Origin: Palleniella muris | GTDB taxonomy: Bacteria; Bacteroidota; Bacteroidia; Bacteroidales; Bacteroidaceae | NCBI RefSeq assembly: GCF_004792655.1 | Contig: NZ_SRZC01000024.1 | Span: 1 to 55,852 of the forward strand | Direction: 5' to 3' | Length of the DNA: 55,852 bases | In this document: in pieces, positions 1-8,357 of the stretch | How the letters are laid out: each line of letters starts with the position of its first letter | Position numbering within the stretch: position 1 is the stretch's first letter | Translations under genes and position numbers: made by a program | Notes under the pieces: model-generated | Seen by the model: the letters and a program-made list of their open reading frames with translations, nothing else | What the model was told of the DNA's origin: nothing | The model's database searches: none

Positions 1-1560
1 CAGCGCACGAAAGGGGAGTGGTACACAGCCGTTCCGCCATTGGTGCGTCAGGGCACCGGACTGACACCTGCCGATTGGTTTGGCAGGACAATGCTTGACA
101 ATATGGCTGCCGATGAGGAACTTGGTGTTGTCATGGTAGCAGTCGGTGGCTGCAAGATAGAGCATCTTGCCAAGGACTATGACCCTTCCACTGTTGTCAA
201 TGAGGCAGACTGGTTCCGCTCCTATATGGCTCAGTATGACAACAAACCCTATGACTGCCTTATCGAGTGCGCGAAGAAAGCGCAGCGTGACGGCGTTATA
301 AAGGGCATCCTTCTGCATCAGGGCTGCTCCAACAACGGTGACCAGCAATGGCCTGCAAAGGTAAAGAAAATCTACGAAGACATCCTTAAGGACTTAAGTC
401 TCAACGCTGCAGATGTGCCGTTGATAGCCGGTGAGTTGGCAAGGACGGAAATGGGTGGCGTTTGTGGCGGCATGAACACAGTTATTAACCGTTTGCCGGA
501 GACTGTCCCTACTGCACATGTCGTTTCTTCAAAGAATCTTGAGCAGAAAGGCGACGGACTGCACTTTACTCCTCATGCTTACCGCGTGCTTGGCACACGA
601 TATGCAACGGAAATGCTCAGCATTATGGGCGTTAAAGACCCGGTAATAAACTACAAGGACGAGAAGCCGGAAGAGCCGGAATTGCCGGCAGGAGTGCTTG
701 TCGATAAGACAGGCAATGAAGTTGCTTTGAATGGTTGGGCAACAACAAACGGCTCGTTCTCAGCTACAGCAGAGCAGTGCAAGGACATGAAGGTAGGTGA
801 CATCATCACTGTCTATGCAAAGCAGGACCCTTCAAGTTCTAATACGTATCCCGGATTTACAGCTTTTGCCAACACAGACGGGTGGCCGGCATTGTCAGGA
901 AGCTACAGTGTGGCAAAGATTGACGACTATCGTGCTTTCAACATCGGTATCACATCTTTTGACATAGATAATATAAAGAAAGGTGGTATCTTCTTCAATG
1001 GTGACGGCGTTGTCTTCCAAAAGATGACGTGGACTGCCGATGAGAGTGGCAAAGACTTCTCTGATGCCCTTTGGCTTGGCAGCACGAAGCTCAATTGGAC
1101 AGACACTTCCATCAATATACGCAAGGAGGTTTTCGCCAACGCTAAGGCAGGGCAGTGGTTTGAGATTGTCCTTACACAGTTCCTTACAACTGACCCTGAC
1201 CCTGACGGAAATATCCTTTGCGGAGGATGGGGCGGCATCATGGTTTCCAACTGGGAAAAGTCTCAGGGCACCACTCCTTATGGTTTCAACTTCAAGAAAG
1301 GTGAGGCAATCTATTTCCGGCTTACGGCAGAGATGGCAGAGAAACTGAAGGAAAATGGTGCTATCATCCAAGGCTCAACGTATACTGCAAAGGCTGTCTA
1401 TCTCCGCGACACAGAGCCGGATTATTCAGGAACAGGCATCACATCCGTAGGCACAGAGAACACAGCAAAGAACTCTGCTGTATATAATCTTGGCGGTCAG
1501 CGTGTTGCTGACAATGCAAAGGGCATTCTCATCAAGAACGGCAAGAAAATCATTAGGTAG
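1..1560 (+). CDS. SASA/CE6-type acetyl esterase with C-terminal module (5' end outside window)
   Basis: The frame is open from base 1, and the first codons match an internal stretch of the next gene, so the start and signal peptide lie upstream. The first ~220 visible residues are a sialate-O-acetylesterase-like (SASA, SGNH fold) domain as in CE6 acetylxylan esterases. The late catalytic block DGLHFTPHAYRVLG is visible; the nucleophile motif GQSNMEG must lie upstream of the window. From about base 691 a second module follows (starts LVDKTGNEVALNGW), closely related to the whole secreted protein at 23140-24081. The last ~30 residues (GQRVADNAKGILIKNGKKI) look like a short C-terminal sorting tail; T9SS sorting is inferred. 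It probably removes acetyl groups from xylan. Family confidence is high, substrate moderate. Confidence 0.85.
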   Translation, partial: QRTKGEWYTAVPPLVRQGTGLTPADWFGRTMLDNMAADEELGVVMVAVGGCKIEHLAKDYDPSTVVNEADWFRSYMAQYDNKPYDCLIECAKKAQRDGVIKGILLHQGCSNNGDQQWPAKVKKIYEDILKDLSLNAADVPLIAGELARTEMGGVCGGMNTVINRLPETVPTAHVVSSKNLEQKGDGLHFTPHAYRVLGTRYATEMLSIMGVKDPVINYKDEKPEEPELPAGVLVDKTGNEVALNGWATTNGSFSATAEQCKDMKVGDIITVYAKQDPSSSNTYPGFTAFANTDGWPALSGSYSVAKIDDYRAFNIGITSFDIDNIKKGGIFFNGDGVVFQKMTWTADESGKDFSDALWLGSTKLNWTDTSINIRKEVFANAKAGQWFEIVLTQFLTTDPDPDGNILCGGWGGIMVSNWEKSQGTTPYGFNFKKGEAIYFRLTAEMAEKLKENGAIIQGSTYTAKAVYLRDTEPDYSGTGITSVGTENTAKNSAVYNLGGQRVADNAKGILIKNGKKIIR

Positions 1561-1693
1561 TTTGCCTCACTTAAGTAACTGTTGAAATGAAATAATCTAC
1601 AATAGCTACTTATAGAATATAAATATCCATTAAGCTGTGGCGGAGCCACAATCCTTTGAAGGAAATCAATTTGAACAAACAACAATAAAAATT

Positions 1694-3025
1694 ATGTTAC
1701 GCAAGGCAATTATGACACTGGTTGCGGGAGTGATGGCATTGGCAGCTTCCGCACAGAACCCGAAATTCCACATCTATCTATGCATAGGTCAGTCGAACAT
1801 GGAAGGCAATGCCCAGATAGAGCCTGTCGACAGGAATGGAGTTCCGGAACGGTTCCGGATGATGGCGGCTGCGGATTTTAGCTATCCACAGCGCACGAAA
1901 GGGGAGTGGTACACAGCCGTTCCGCCATTGGTGCGTCAGGGCACGGGTCTGACCCCTGTTGACTGGTTTGGCAGGACAATGCTTGACAATATGCCGGCAG
2001 ATGAGACACTCGGCGTTGTCATGGTGGCTGTCGGCGGCTGCAAGATAGAGCATCTTGACAAGGACTATGACCCTGCAACCGTCACAAAGGAAGCAGACTG
2101 GTTCCGCGGGTTCATGTCCCAATACGACAACAAGCCTTATGACCGCCTTATCGAGTGTGCGAAGAAAGCACAGTGTGACGGCGTGATAAAAGGAATCCTT
2201 CTGCATCAGGGCTGCTCCAACACAGGCGATCCGCAGTGGCCCGCCAAAGTCAAGAAGGTTTATGAGGACATACTGAAGGATTTGGGGCTTAAAGCCAAGA
2301 ACGTGCCGTTGATAGCCGGCGAGGTTGTGACAACGGAAATGGGTGGTGTGTGTGGCTCAATGAACTCCATCATTGACTGTCTGCCGGAAACTGTGCCTAC
2401 CGCTACTGTCGTCTCCTCAAAGAATCTTGAGCAGAAAGGTGACGGTCTGCATTTCACCCCTCATGCTTACCGTGTGCTCGGATGCCGCTATGCCGTGGCG
2501 ATGCTTGACAGAATGGGCATAAAGAATCCTGTCGTGAACTATTCGGAAGAGAAGCCTTTTGTCCCGGAGCCAAAGCCGGGAAAGGATGACCTCGTGCTCT
2601 CTTTCTCACAGTTCAACCCCTCCATTTGGGAGACCGGCACCTTTGACGCCGCCACAAACACCTTCACCGCCGGGAAATACGGCTTCGGCGGATGGGAGTT
2701 CGACAAGCCTCTCGACCTCTCCGGCTACAGATACATTGTCGCAGAACTCCAAGAGCCGCAGACAGCGGGAACAATGTTGCGCATCTCTGACACAAAGGAT
2801 TTTTGGGCACAGTCCTACAGCCGTGAGTTCGGGAATGGCAAACTGATTGTCGCTGAGCTTGACGGCATGATGAAACCTGTTGTTGCCGATGGCAAGCAGA
2901 CCGGCATTGAGGCTCTGAACACAGCACGCATCTTCCGCATAGGTTTCAAAAGCGACGGAGGCAAGCCTGTCAGAATCAAGCAGGTTTTTGCGACAAACAC
3001 CGACCCATACTCCGTTGGGCGTTAG
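1694..3025 (+). CDS. SASA/CE6-type acetyl esterase, paralogue of the preceding gene
   Basis: The 443-residue product begins with a signal peptide (MLRKAIMTLVAGVMALAASA). I chose this ATG over an in-frame one at 1637 because the signal peptide starts here. The SGNH/SASA nucleophile block GQSNMEG lies near residue 32 and the Asp/His block DGLHFTPHAY near residue 255. The esterase domain is almost the same as in the upstream gene. The last ~145 residues differ and look like a beta-rich carbohydrate-binding module (starts DDLVLSFSQFNPSIWETG). This copy lacks the GKKIIR-type tail. Its position just upstream of a xylan HTCS/Sus locus suggests an extracellular or periplasmic acetylxylan esterase. 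The shared domain could also deacetylate other glycans, including sialic acids. Confidence 0.88.
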   Translation: MLRKAIMTLVAGVMALAASAQNPKFHIYLCIGQSNMEGNAQIEPVDRNGVPERFRMMAAADFSYPQRTKGEWYTAVPPLVRQGTGLTPVDWFGRTMLDNMPADETLGVVMVAVGGCKIEHLDKDYDPATVTKEADWFRGFMSQYDNKPYDRLIECAKKAQCDGVIKGILLHQGCSNTGDPQWPAKVKKVYEDILKDLGLKAKNVPLIAGEVVTTEMGGVCGSMNSIIDCLPETVPTATVVSSKNLEQKGDGLHFTPHAYRVLGCRYAVAMLDRMGIKNPVVNYSEEKPFVPEPKPGKDDLVLSFSQFNPSIWETGTFDAATNTFTAGKYGFGGWEFDKPLDLSGYRYIVAELQEPQTAGTMLRISDTKDFWAQSYSREFGNGKLIVAELDGMMKPVVADGKQTGIEALNTARIFRIGFKSDGGKPVRIKQVFATNTDPYSVGR

Positions 3026-3028
3026 TGG

Positions 3029-3092
3029 CAATGCCGTCGGCAGCCGAGGACAGTCATGTACTGTAAAGCGGCAGCCGACGGCATTGTTTGTC
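3029..3092 (+). terminator. Hairpin terminator after the esterase pair
   Basis: CAATGCCGTCGGC (3029-3041) pairs perfectly with GCCGACGGCATTG (3074-3086) and is followed by TTTGT. A small ACAGT/ACTGT stem is nested in the loop. It lies just after the esterase stop codon. Confidence 0.75.
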
Positions 3093-3186
3093 ATTATAGG
3101 CACAAGAGGGAAAGCTGCAACAATACAACAGAGGAAACCATAAAGTGCCGCAATCCGATTAAGGAGCGCACCATTGACGAAAAAAA

Positions 3187-3194
3187 GGGGGGGG
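3187..3194 (+). repeat. G8 homopolymer upstream of the HTCS promoter
   Basis: Eight consecutive G bases sit inside AAAA-G8-TAAA, 25 bp upstream of the HTCS -33 element. The same A4-G8-TAAA context recurs inside xusA (8663-8678). Confidence 0.8.
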
Positions 3195-3219
3195 TAAAAA
3201 GGATTTTTTAACATTAATG

Positions 3220-3251
3220 TTTGGTGTTTTGTAAGAAAAATGTTACTTTTG
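3220..3251 (+). promoter_or_regulatory. Bacteroidetes-type promoter of the HTCS gene
   Basis: TTTG at 3220-3223 and TACTTTTG at 3244-3251 are separated by 20 bases, an exact fit to TTTG-N19-21-TAnnTTTG. Transcription should start near 3257-3259. This places the ATG at 3240 inside the promoter and supports a start at 3267 or 3273. Confidence 0.8.
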
Positions 3252-3266
3252 CAGTTGTTAATAGAG

Positions 3267-6200
3267 ATGACTATGAAGAACCGGACTATAACACTACCTG
3301 TAAAAGTGCTTTTTCAAAAACTATATTTTGCGTTGTTGGCTGCAATGACGCTCCTCTGCGCTGTTCCTGCTGCCGGACAGACAGGACGCTTTTTTGGTGG
3401 AGGCGACTCCAAACTGTCCACGGCAATGGTCAACCATGTCATGCAGGACAAGCGGGGCTTTATATGGATATCCACGAGCAACGGACTGAACATATATAAT
3501 GGCTATGACTTCCGCATACTGAAAGCTGACGGCAGTGACGGCAGCCTGCTCTCCAACCAGGTCAATTGCGTCAACCAGATGCCCAATGGGCGCATATATG
3601 TGGGAACAAGCCGCGGACTGCAGTATATAAAGGATGGAAAGTTTGTGAACGCCGCTTATACCACGGGGGAACCTGTCTCCAAATACATCACACAGCTTTT
3701 TCTCGCCAAGGACGGCACACTCTATGGCGGAGTCTCAGACGCCCATGGTGTGTTCCGCATCGGCAATGACGGGAAAGTCTCACGGCTTTTCGCCTCTGTG
3801 CGTGGCATCGCCAGCGTGAAAGCCTTCGCTGAGGACAATGGCGGGCGGTTGTGGATGGTCACCGAAGCCAATGAAATCTACGCTGCAAAGGGTGGGAAGG
3901 TGCAACGCTATCTTATGGCAGGAGGCGGTTCTACAGCACTCTCGTATATTCTCGTTGCAAAGAATGGCGATATATATGTGAGCACTTTGGGCAACGGCAT
4001 CTATCGTATGACGCCACGGGAGAAGGTCTTCCGCAGTGTCGGTTGCACGGCGCAGATTGGTGTTAACACATTGATGGAGGGCTCGGACGGCAGCATCATC
4101 ATGGGCACAGATGGCAGGGGAGTGGTGAAATACAACCCTTTGTCGGATGCCATAGAGATTTCGAAGGCATATAACAAGGACGTTGACCTTCATCTTGCGA
4201 AGATCAAGTCTATGATTCTTGACAGTGAGGGAAACTTCTGGTGCGCCATGTACCAGAAAGGTGTGTATATGCACCGCAAGGAGGCTGCTCCTTTCCGCTA
4301 CCAAGGGCAGTGCAACGGTCCATACAACACTATCGGTGACGCTGCCGTCGCTGCCGTTTGCATCACGAGAGACTCACATATCTGGGTGTCGACTGACGGT
4401 GGAGGAATCTACGAACTCGACCATTCCGGCGCACTTTTGAAGCATTTCGACAATAAGTTGGTGCCTCCTGCCGTCCTTTCCATGACAGAAGATGAGGCGG
4501 GACGACTGTGGGTGGCGTCCTATGTCCGCGGTGCCGGATGGATAGACCGTACCACCGGAACCTACCATCAGTTGCCATGCACGATGGGCAGGGGACATTC
4601 CGTCTTTGATATACTCTTGGACGGCAAGGGGAAACTTTGGATAGGAACGCTTGGTGACGGACTGAAATGCTTTGACATGAAAACACAGAAGGTCAGGGAA
4701 TTCCGCACTGTGGAGGGCAACGGCGAGACATTGTGCAACAACTATGTCAAGAGGTTGTGCCTTTCCTCTGACGGCAGACACCTTTATGTTGGCACCGCGT
4801 CGGGACTCTCCTGCATGGACCTCTTGTCGGAGCGGTGGGTAAGGACTGTCGGGACAGACTCGATGTTCGTAGCAGATGAAATATTTGACATCGCTAAAGA
4901 CAAACTTGGGAGAATCTGGGTGTGTACAGAAAACGGTGTGCACATACTCTCAAAGGACAACAGTGTCCGCTTCCTCTCCTCCAGTGACAACCTCGCTGAC
5001 AACAATGCCGCCTCCATACAGTTTGACAGAAGCGGCAGGGCATGGGTAAGCACGCTTCATGGCATGAGTTGCATAACGCCCGGCACCTGGAACATAGAGA
5101 ACTACTATGCCGGTGACGGACTTCTTGGCGATGAATTCAGCAAGCGTGTAAGCTGTTCATGGAACAATATTCTCTGTTTCGGAGGAATACACGGCATCGT
5201 ATGGTTCAATCCTGCCGACATCAAGCGCAAGAAAGTAAAGCCCGATGTGTTCATAAGCGCATTCTCCCTTGGCGACAAGATAATCTCTCCCGGTGACAAG
5301 TCCGGCAGCTATGTCATAACAAAAAAGATGGCATCCCAGTCAGAGAGCTTCGACCTCAACTATGACGACAACAGTTTCACCATATCCCTCTCCACACTGA
5401 TGTACGACAATCCGGAAGGAATGGTGTTCCTTTACAAGATAAACGACAACAAATGGGAATGCCTGCCACGAGGGGAGAACTCCGTGGAACTGCGTAATTT
5501 CCAGCCCGGAACCTACCGTTTCCAAATCCGTGCCGAGAACAACGGCACGCTTTCCGATATCAAGGAGTTCACGGTAAGAGTCCACCCGGTGTGGTATTTC
5601 TCTACCACGGCGAAGGTGTGCTACGCCATTTTCGTCTTTGCCTTGGCAATCTTCTACATTCGCATGCTGCAACGCCGCCACAAGAACGAGCTGCGCCTGC
5701 AGGAACATATCCATGCTGAGGAACTGACAGAGCAGAAACTCAAGTTCTTCATAAACCTCGGTCATGACATCCGCACCCCTATGACGCTCATCGTCTCCCC
5801 ACTGGAGCAGCTGATAAAGCAGGAGAACGACGCCTACAAGCACAACATGCTGGTGACAATCCGCAGGAATGTCGACCGCATACTCGGGCTTGTCAACCAG
5901 ATGATGGACCTCCGAAAGATCGACAAAGGAATGATGGTCATGCGCTTCCGCGAGACGGACATGGTGGCTTTGGTGAAGGATGTGATGGGCTTTTTCGAGC
6001 AGCACGCCAAGGTGAAGGACATCTCCGTGAAGTTCGAGAGCGACGCCGACATGATTCCGGTGTGGGTTGACCGCAAGCATTTTGACACTGTTCTGATGAA
6101 CATCGTGTCCAATGCGTTCAAGTACACGAAGACAGGAGGTAACATTGCCGTCCATGTGGAGCATGACGACAAGGAGTGCCGCATCAGCGTTTGGGATGAC

Positions 6201-7304
6201 GGCGAGAAGATTCCGGAGGCAGAGATGGACAAAATCTTTGAGCGTTTCTATCAGGTGGCGTCCGATTCCAACGGCAGCAAGGCGGGCACCGGCATCGGAC
6301 TTGATGTCGCACGTGCCATTGTAGAGCAGCACGAAGGCAGGATTACGGCGCATAACAATGTGGACAGTGAGGGCTGCACGTTTGTCATTACAATCCCTAT
6401 GGGTTGCACGCATATAAAGCCTGAAGACATCATCCAAGAGGAAATGACCGAAGAAAAAATCACCCTCCCCTATAAGGAAATACCTGAGTCTCAAGAAATA
6501 ACAGAGAAACCGCAGCCAAATGCCGCATCCTCCGACAAATTGCCGACGATAGTCATCGCCGAGGATGACGATGAGATACGCCGGTTCTTGACGCAGGAAC
6601 TTGGCGACGGCTACAACATCATCGGGTGCGACAATGGCAAGGAAGCCCTCACACTGGTGAAGAGGAAAGACCCGCAGCTGTTGATCACCGACGTGATGAT
6701 GCCTGAAATGGACGGCACGGAGCTGTGCGCCGCCATTAAGGGTGATGCCAATTTGCGCCATATCCCGGTCATCATGCTCACAGCAAAGACGCGTGACGAG
6801 GACAAGGTCACAGGACTTTCCACAGGTGTCGATGCTTATCTTACGAAGCCGTTCAACCTTGATGTGCTAAGGAACACTATCATCAATCTCCTCAACACGC
6901 GGAAGGTGCTGCAGACAAAGTTCAACACAGACATCAGCGAGAAGAAGATTGACGACGTGAAGATGCAGTCTGCCGATGAACAGCTTATGGAACGAGTGGT
7001 CAAAGTCATCAATGCCAATCTGACAAACGACAGCATGAGCGTGGAAGGTCTCGCCGCCGAGGTAGGTCTCAGCCGTGTGCATCTGTACCGAAAGATGAAG
7101 GAACAGACAGGACAGAGCCCGCAGGAGTTCATCCGCAACATCCGCCTGAAGAAGGCTGCACACCTGCTGGCGCAGAAGAACTGCAACATCACCACCGTCA
7201 TGTATGCCTGCGGATTCGGCAACGCCACCTCTTTCTCCACAATGTTCAAGAAGGTGTATGGCATTTCTCCGCGCCAGTATATGCTTGAACATCAGGAGAA
7301 ATAA
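3267..7304 (+). CDS. Hybrid two-component system regulator (HTCS) of the xylan locus
   Basis: This ~1345-residue one-protein phosphorelay has the full HTCS layout. An N-terminal signal/anchor segment (LYFALLAAMTLL) is followed by a periplasmic two-propeller sensor of Reg_prop repeats (recurring RGFIWISTSNGL / GRIWVCTENGV patterns) to about residue 660, a Y_Y_Y domain, a membrane helix near residue 780-800, and a histidine kinase with GHDIRTP (His ~833). An ATPase domain, a receiver with ITDVMMPEMDG (Asp ~1142) and a C-terminal AraC-type HTH complete it. HTCS sensors bind oligosaccharides in the periplasm and activate the adjacent SusC/D operon; XynR of P. bryantii is the functional analogue. 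Ligand (probably a xylo-oligosaccharide) is inferred from neighbours. The start is either 3267 or 3273; both lie just after the predicted transcription start. Confidence 0.95.
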   Translation: MTMKNRTITLPVKVLFQKLYFALLAAMTLLCAVPAAGQTGRFFGGGDSKLSTAMVNHVMQDKRGFIWISTSNGLNIYNGYDFRILKADGSDGSLLSNQVNCVNQMPNGRIYVGTSRGLQYIKDGKFVNAAYTTGEPVSKYITQLFLAKDGTLYGGVSDAHGVFRIGNDGKVSRLFASVRGIASVKAFAEDNGGRLWMVTEANEIYAAKGGKVQRYLMAGGGSTALSYILVAKNGDIYVSTLGNGIYRMTPREKVFRSVGCTAQIGVNTLMEGSDGSIIMGTDGRGVVKYNPLSDAIEISKAYNKDVDLHLAKIKSMILDSEGNFWCAMYQKGVYMHRKEAAPFRYQGQCNGPYNTIGDAAVAAVCITRDSHIWVSTDGGGIYELDHSGALLKHFDNKLVPPAVLSMTEDEAGRLWVASYVRGAGWIDRTTGTYHQLPCTMGRGHSVFDILLDGKGKLWIGTLGDGLKCFDMKTQKVREFRTVEGNGETLCNNYVKRLCLSSDGRHLYVGTASGLSCMDLLSERWVRTVGTDSMFVADEIFDIAKDKLGRIWVCTENGVHILSKDNSVRFLSSSDNLADNNAASIQFDRSGRAWVSTLHGMSCITPGTWNIENYYAGDGLLGDEFSKRVSCSWNNILCFGGIHGIVWFNPADIKRKKVKPDVFISAFSLGDKIISPGDKSGSYVITKKMASQSESFDLNYDDNSFTISLSTLMYDNPEGMVFLYKINDNKWECLPRGENSVELRNFQPGTYRFQIRAENNGTLSDIKEFTVRVHPVWYFSTTAKVCYAIFVFALAIFYIRMLQRRHKNELRLQEHIHAEELTEQKLKFFINLGHDIRTPMTLIVSPLEQLIKQENDAYKHNMLVTIRRNVDRILGLVNQMMDLRKIDKGMMVMRFRETDMVALVKDVMGFFEQHAKVKDISVKFESDADMIPVWVDRKHFDTVLMNIVSNAFKYTKTGGNIAVHVEHDDKECRISVWDDGEKIPEAEMDKIFERFYQVASDSNGSKAGTGIGLDVARAIVEQHEGRITAHNNVDSEGCTFVITIPMGCTHIKPEDIIQEEMTEEKITLPYKEIPESQEITEKPQPNAASSDKLPTIVIAEDDDEIRRFLTQELGDGYNIIGCDNGKEALTLVKRKDPQLLITDVMMPEMDGTELCAAIKGDANLRHIPVIMLTAKTRDEDKVTGLSTGVDAYLTKPFNLDVLRNTIINLLNTRKVLQTKFNTDISEKKIDDVKMQSADEQLMERVVKVINANLTNDSMSVEGLAAEVGLSRVHLYRKMKEQTGQSPQEFIRNIRLKKAAHLLAQKNCNITTVMYACGFGNATSFSTMFKKVYGISPRQYMLEHQEK

Positions 7305-7417
7305 TCTCCTCATCGGGTGGCAGTCTGCATATCCGTGTGTCATGTCTGCATATTCTGTGTGTCATGTCTGCATGGTGATTGGTAATCAGCGCAAAATCCA
7401 ATGGTGACACTTGACAT

Positions 7418-7485
7418 TGCAAAAGGTATCATTTCACTGCATCAACGGTAACCTTTCGTATTGCGAAAGGTTACCGTTTGTTTTT
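7418..7485 (+). terminator. HTCS terminator built from a repeated palindrome
   Basis: AACGGTAACCTTTCG (7444-7458) pairs perfectly with CGAAAGGTTACCGTT (7464-7478) across a 5-base loop and runs into TTGTTTTTAT. A related imperfect unit (TGCAAAAGGTATC) precedes it at 7418. Related palindromes occur at 35345-35411 and 53241-53277. Confidence 0.75.
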
Positions 7486-7618
7486 ATGCTCTAAGTCGTT
7501 TGTTTTGAGGTGGTTGGCAATTTGTTTTTATTACTGTCCGGTAAAAAAATATGCCAATCAACAAAGCCGTTGTGTATTAGCATATTATAAGGTTGTTCTT
7601 CAAACCGGACTTGCCTTT

Positions 7619-7825
7619 GGAACCGCGTTAGCGGTGACAATAAAGTAGCCGTGGGTAGCACCCACGGATTGTAAGACAAGACCACACAACCGACCGATTT
7701 ATCGGTCGAATAAATAGGAATGCTGCATACAATATTCGACCGATAAATCGGTCGTGCACAGAGTGTTACAACGTTCTGTGGGTTGCTACCCACGGCTACT
7801 ATATTAAACCGCTGACGCGGTTTCC
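7619..7825. repeat. Large imperfect inverted repeat of nested palindromes (REP/BIME-like)
   Basis: Two ~93-base arms (7619-7712 and 7733-7825) are imperfect reverse complements around a ~20-base centre. Each arm holds the same three small palindromes in mirrored order: CCGCGTTAGCGG-type, a CCGTGGGTAGCACCCACGG-type (degenerate in the right arm), and CGACCGATTTATCGGTCG. This resembles REP/BIME elements mobilised by RAYT (Y1) transposases, but no transposase gene is present here. The rest of the 7305-8357 gap holds a terminator, candidate operator repeats and a promoter; I see no convincing gene in it. Confidence 0.75.
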
Positions 7826-8146
7826 GCATAGAGATAGATGAGAAAAGAATGTACGCAATTAACAATACATTGTATTTTACTGGGCAGTAATAATTTGTTT
7901 TTACAATGACTGATCGTTTGTTTTTCGATAATTGATTGTACATTTCGGGTTTCGCCACACTTTGCAGCAAGATTCAATCGGCTGCACATTATGATATGCC
8001 TTTTCGGGCATGGCAATTCCTCCTTTTGCAGCATTGTGGAAAGCGTGGAAATAATAGTGTCAGTTTTACATTTTTAACATGAATTGTTTGTTTTATAGAC
8101 TTTGTTTCATGCCTTTTTATGCTACGTTTATATAAAAACAATGATA

Positions 8147-8232
8147 CCGCATGTAACAAATATCTTGCAGAAAGCGCGTGTTTTAAGGCTTTTGCGCAAA
8201 ATGTAACATGCGGCAATGTATGTGTAACATAG
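8147..8232 (+). promoter_or_regulatory. Candidate HTCS operator: TGTAACA repeats upstream of xusA
   Basis: CCGCATGTAACA (8147-8158) is an 11/12 inverted match to TGTAACATGCGG (8202-8213). A direct repeat TGTAACAT occurs at 8202-8209 and 8223-8230, 21 bases apart (two helical turns). The direct pair ends about 30 bases upstream of the -7 element. Direct repeats there suit binding by an AraC-type HTH dimer; the assignment is inference. Confidence 0.45.
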
Positions 8233-8259
8233 CATAAGGGCTCTTCCTTAAATATTGTA

Positions 8260-8267
8260 TAAATTTG
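8260..8267 (+). promoter_or_regulatory. xusA promoter -7 element
   Basis: TAAATTTG matches TAnnTTTG. No TTTG is found at the -33 spacing, as might be expected for an activator-dependent promoter. The predicted leader before the xusA ATG is about 85 bases. Confidence 0.55.
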
Positions 8268-8357
8268 TGCCCATAAAACCTAACGGGGATTTCCAACACA
8301 TCATTGGAACTAAATTTTATTCGATAAAACTATTTAACTTTAACAAACAACAAACAG

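Noticed and set aside
1637..1693. Earlier start for the second esterase
   Set aside because: The signal peptide begins at the later Met; the additional residues would block it.
5340..6761. Long 473-codon open frame on the minus strand
   Set aside because: It lies fully inside the HTCS gene in antisense. The HTCS has clear domains and a promoter, and the antisense product shows low-complexity His/Val-rich sequence without a family pattern.
7491..7970. 159-codon open frame on the minus strand in the HTCS-xusA gap
   Set aside because: It runs through the large inverted repeat, so its length comes from the palindromes; no family pattern is seen.
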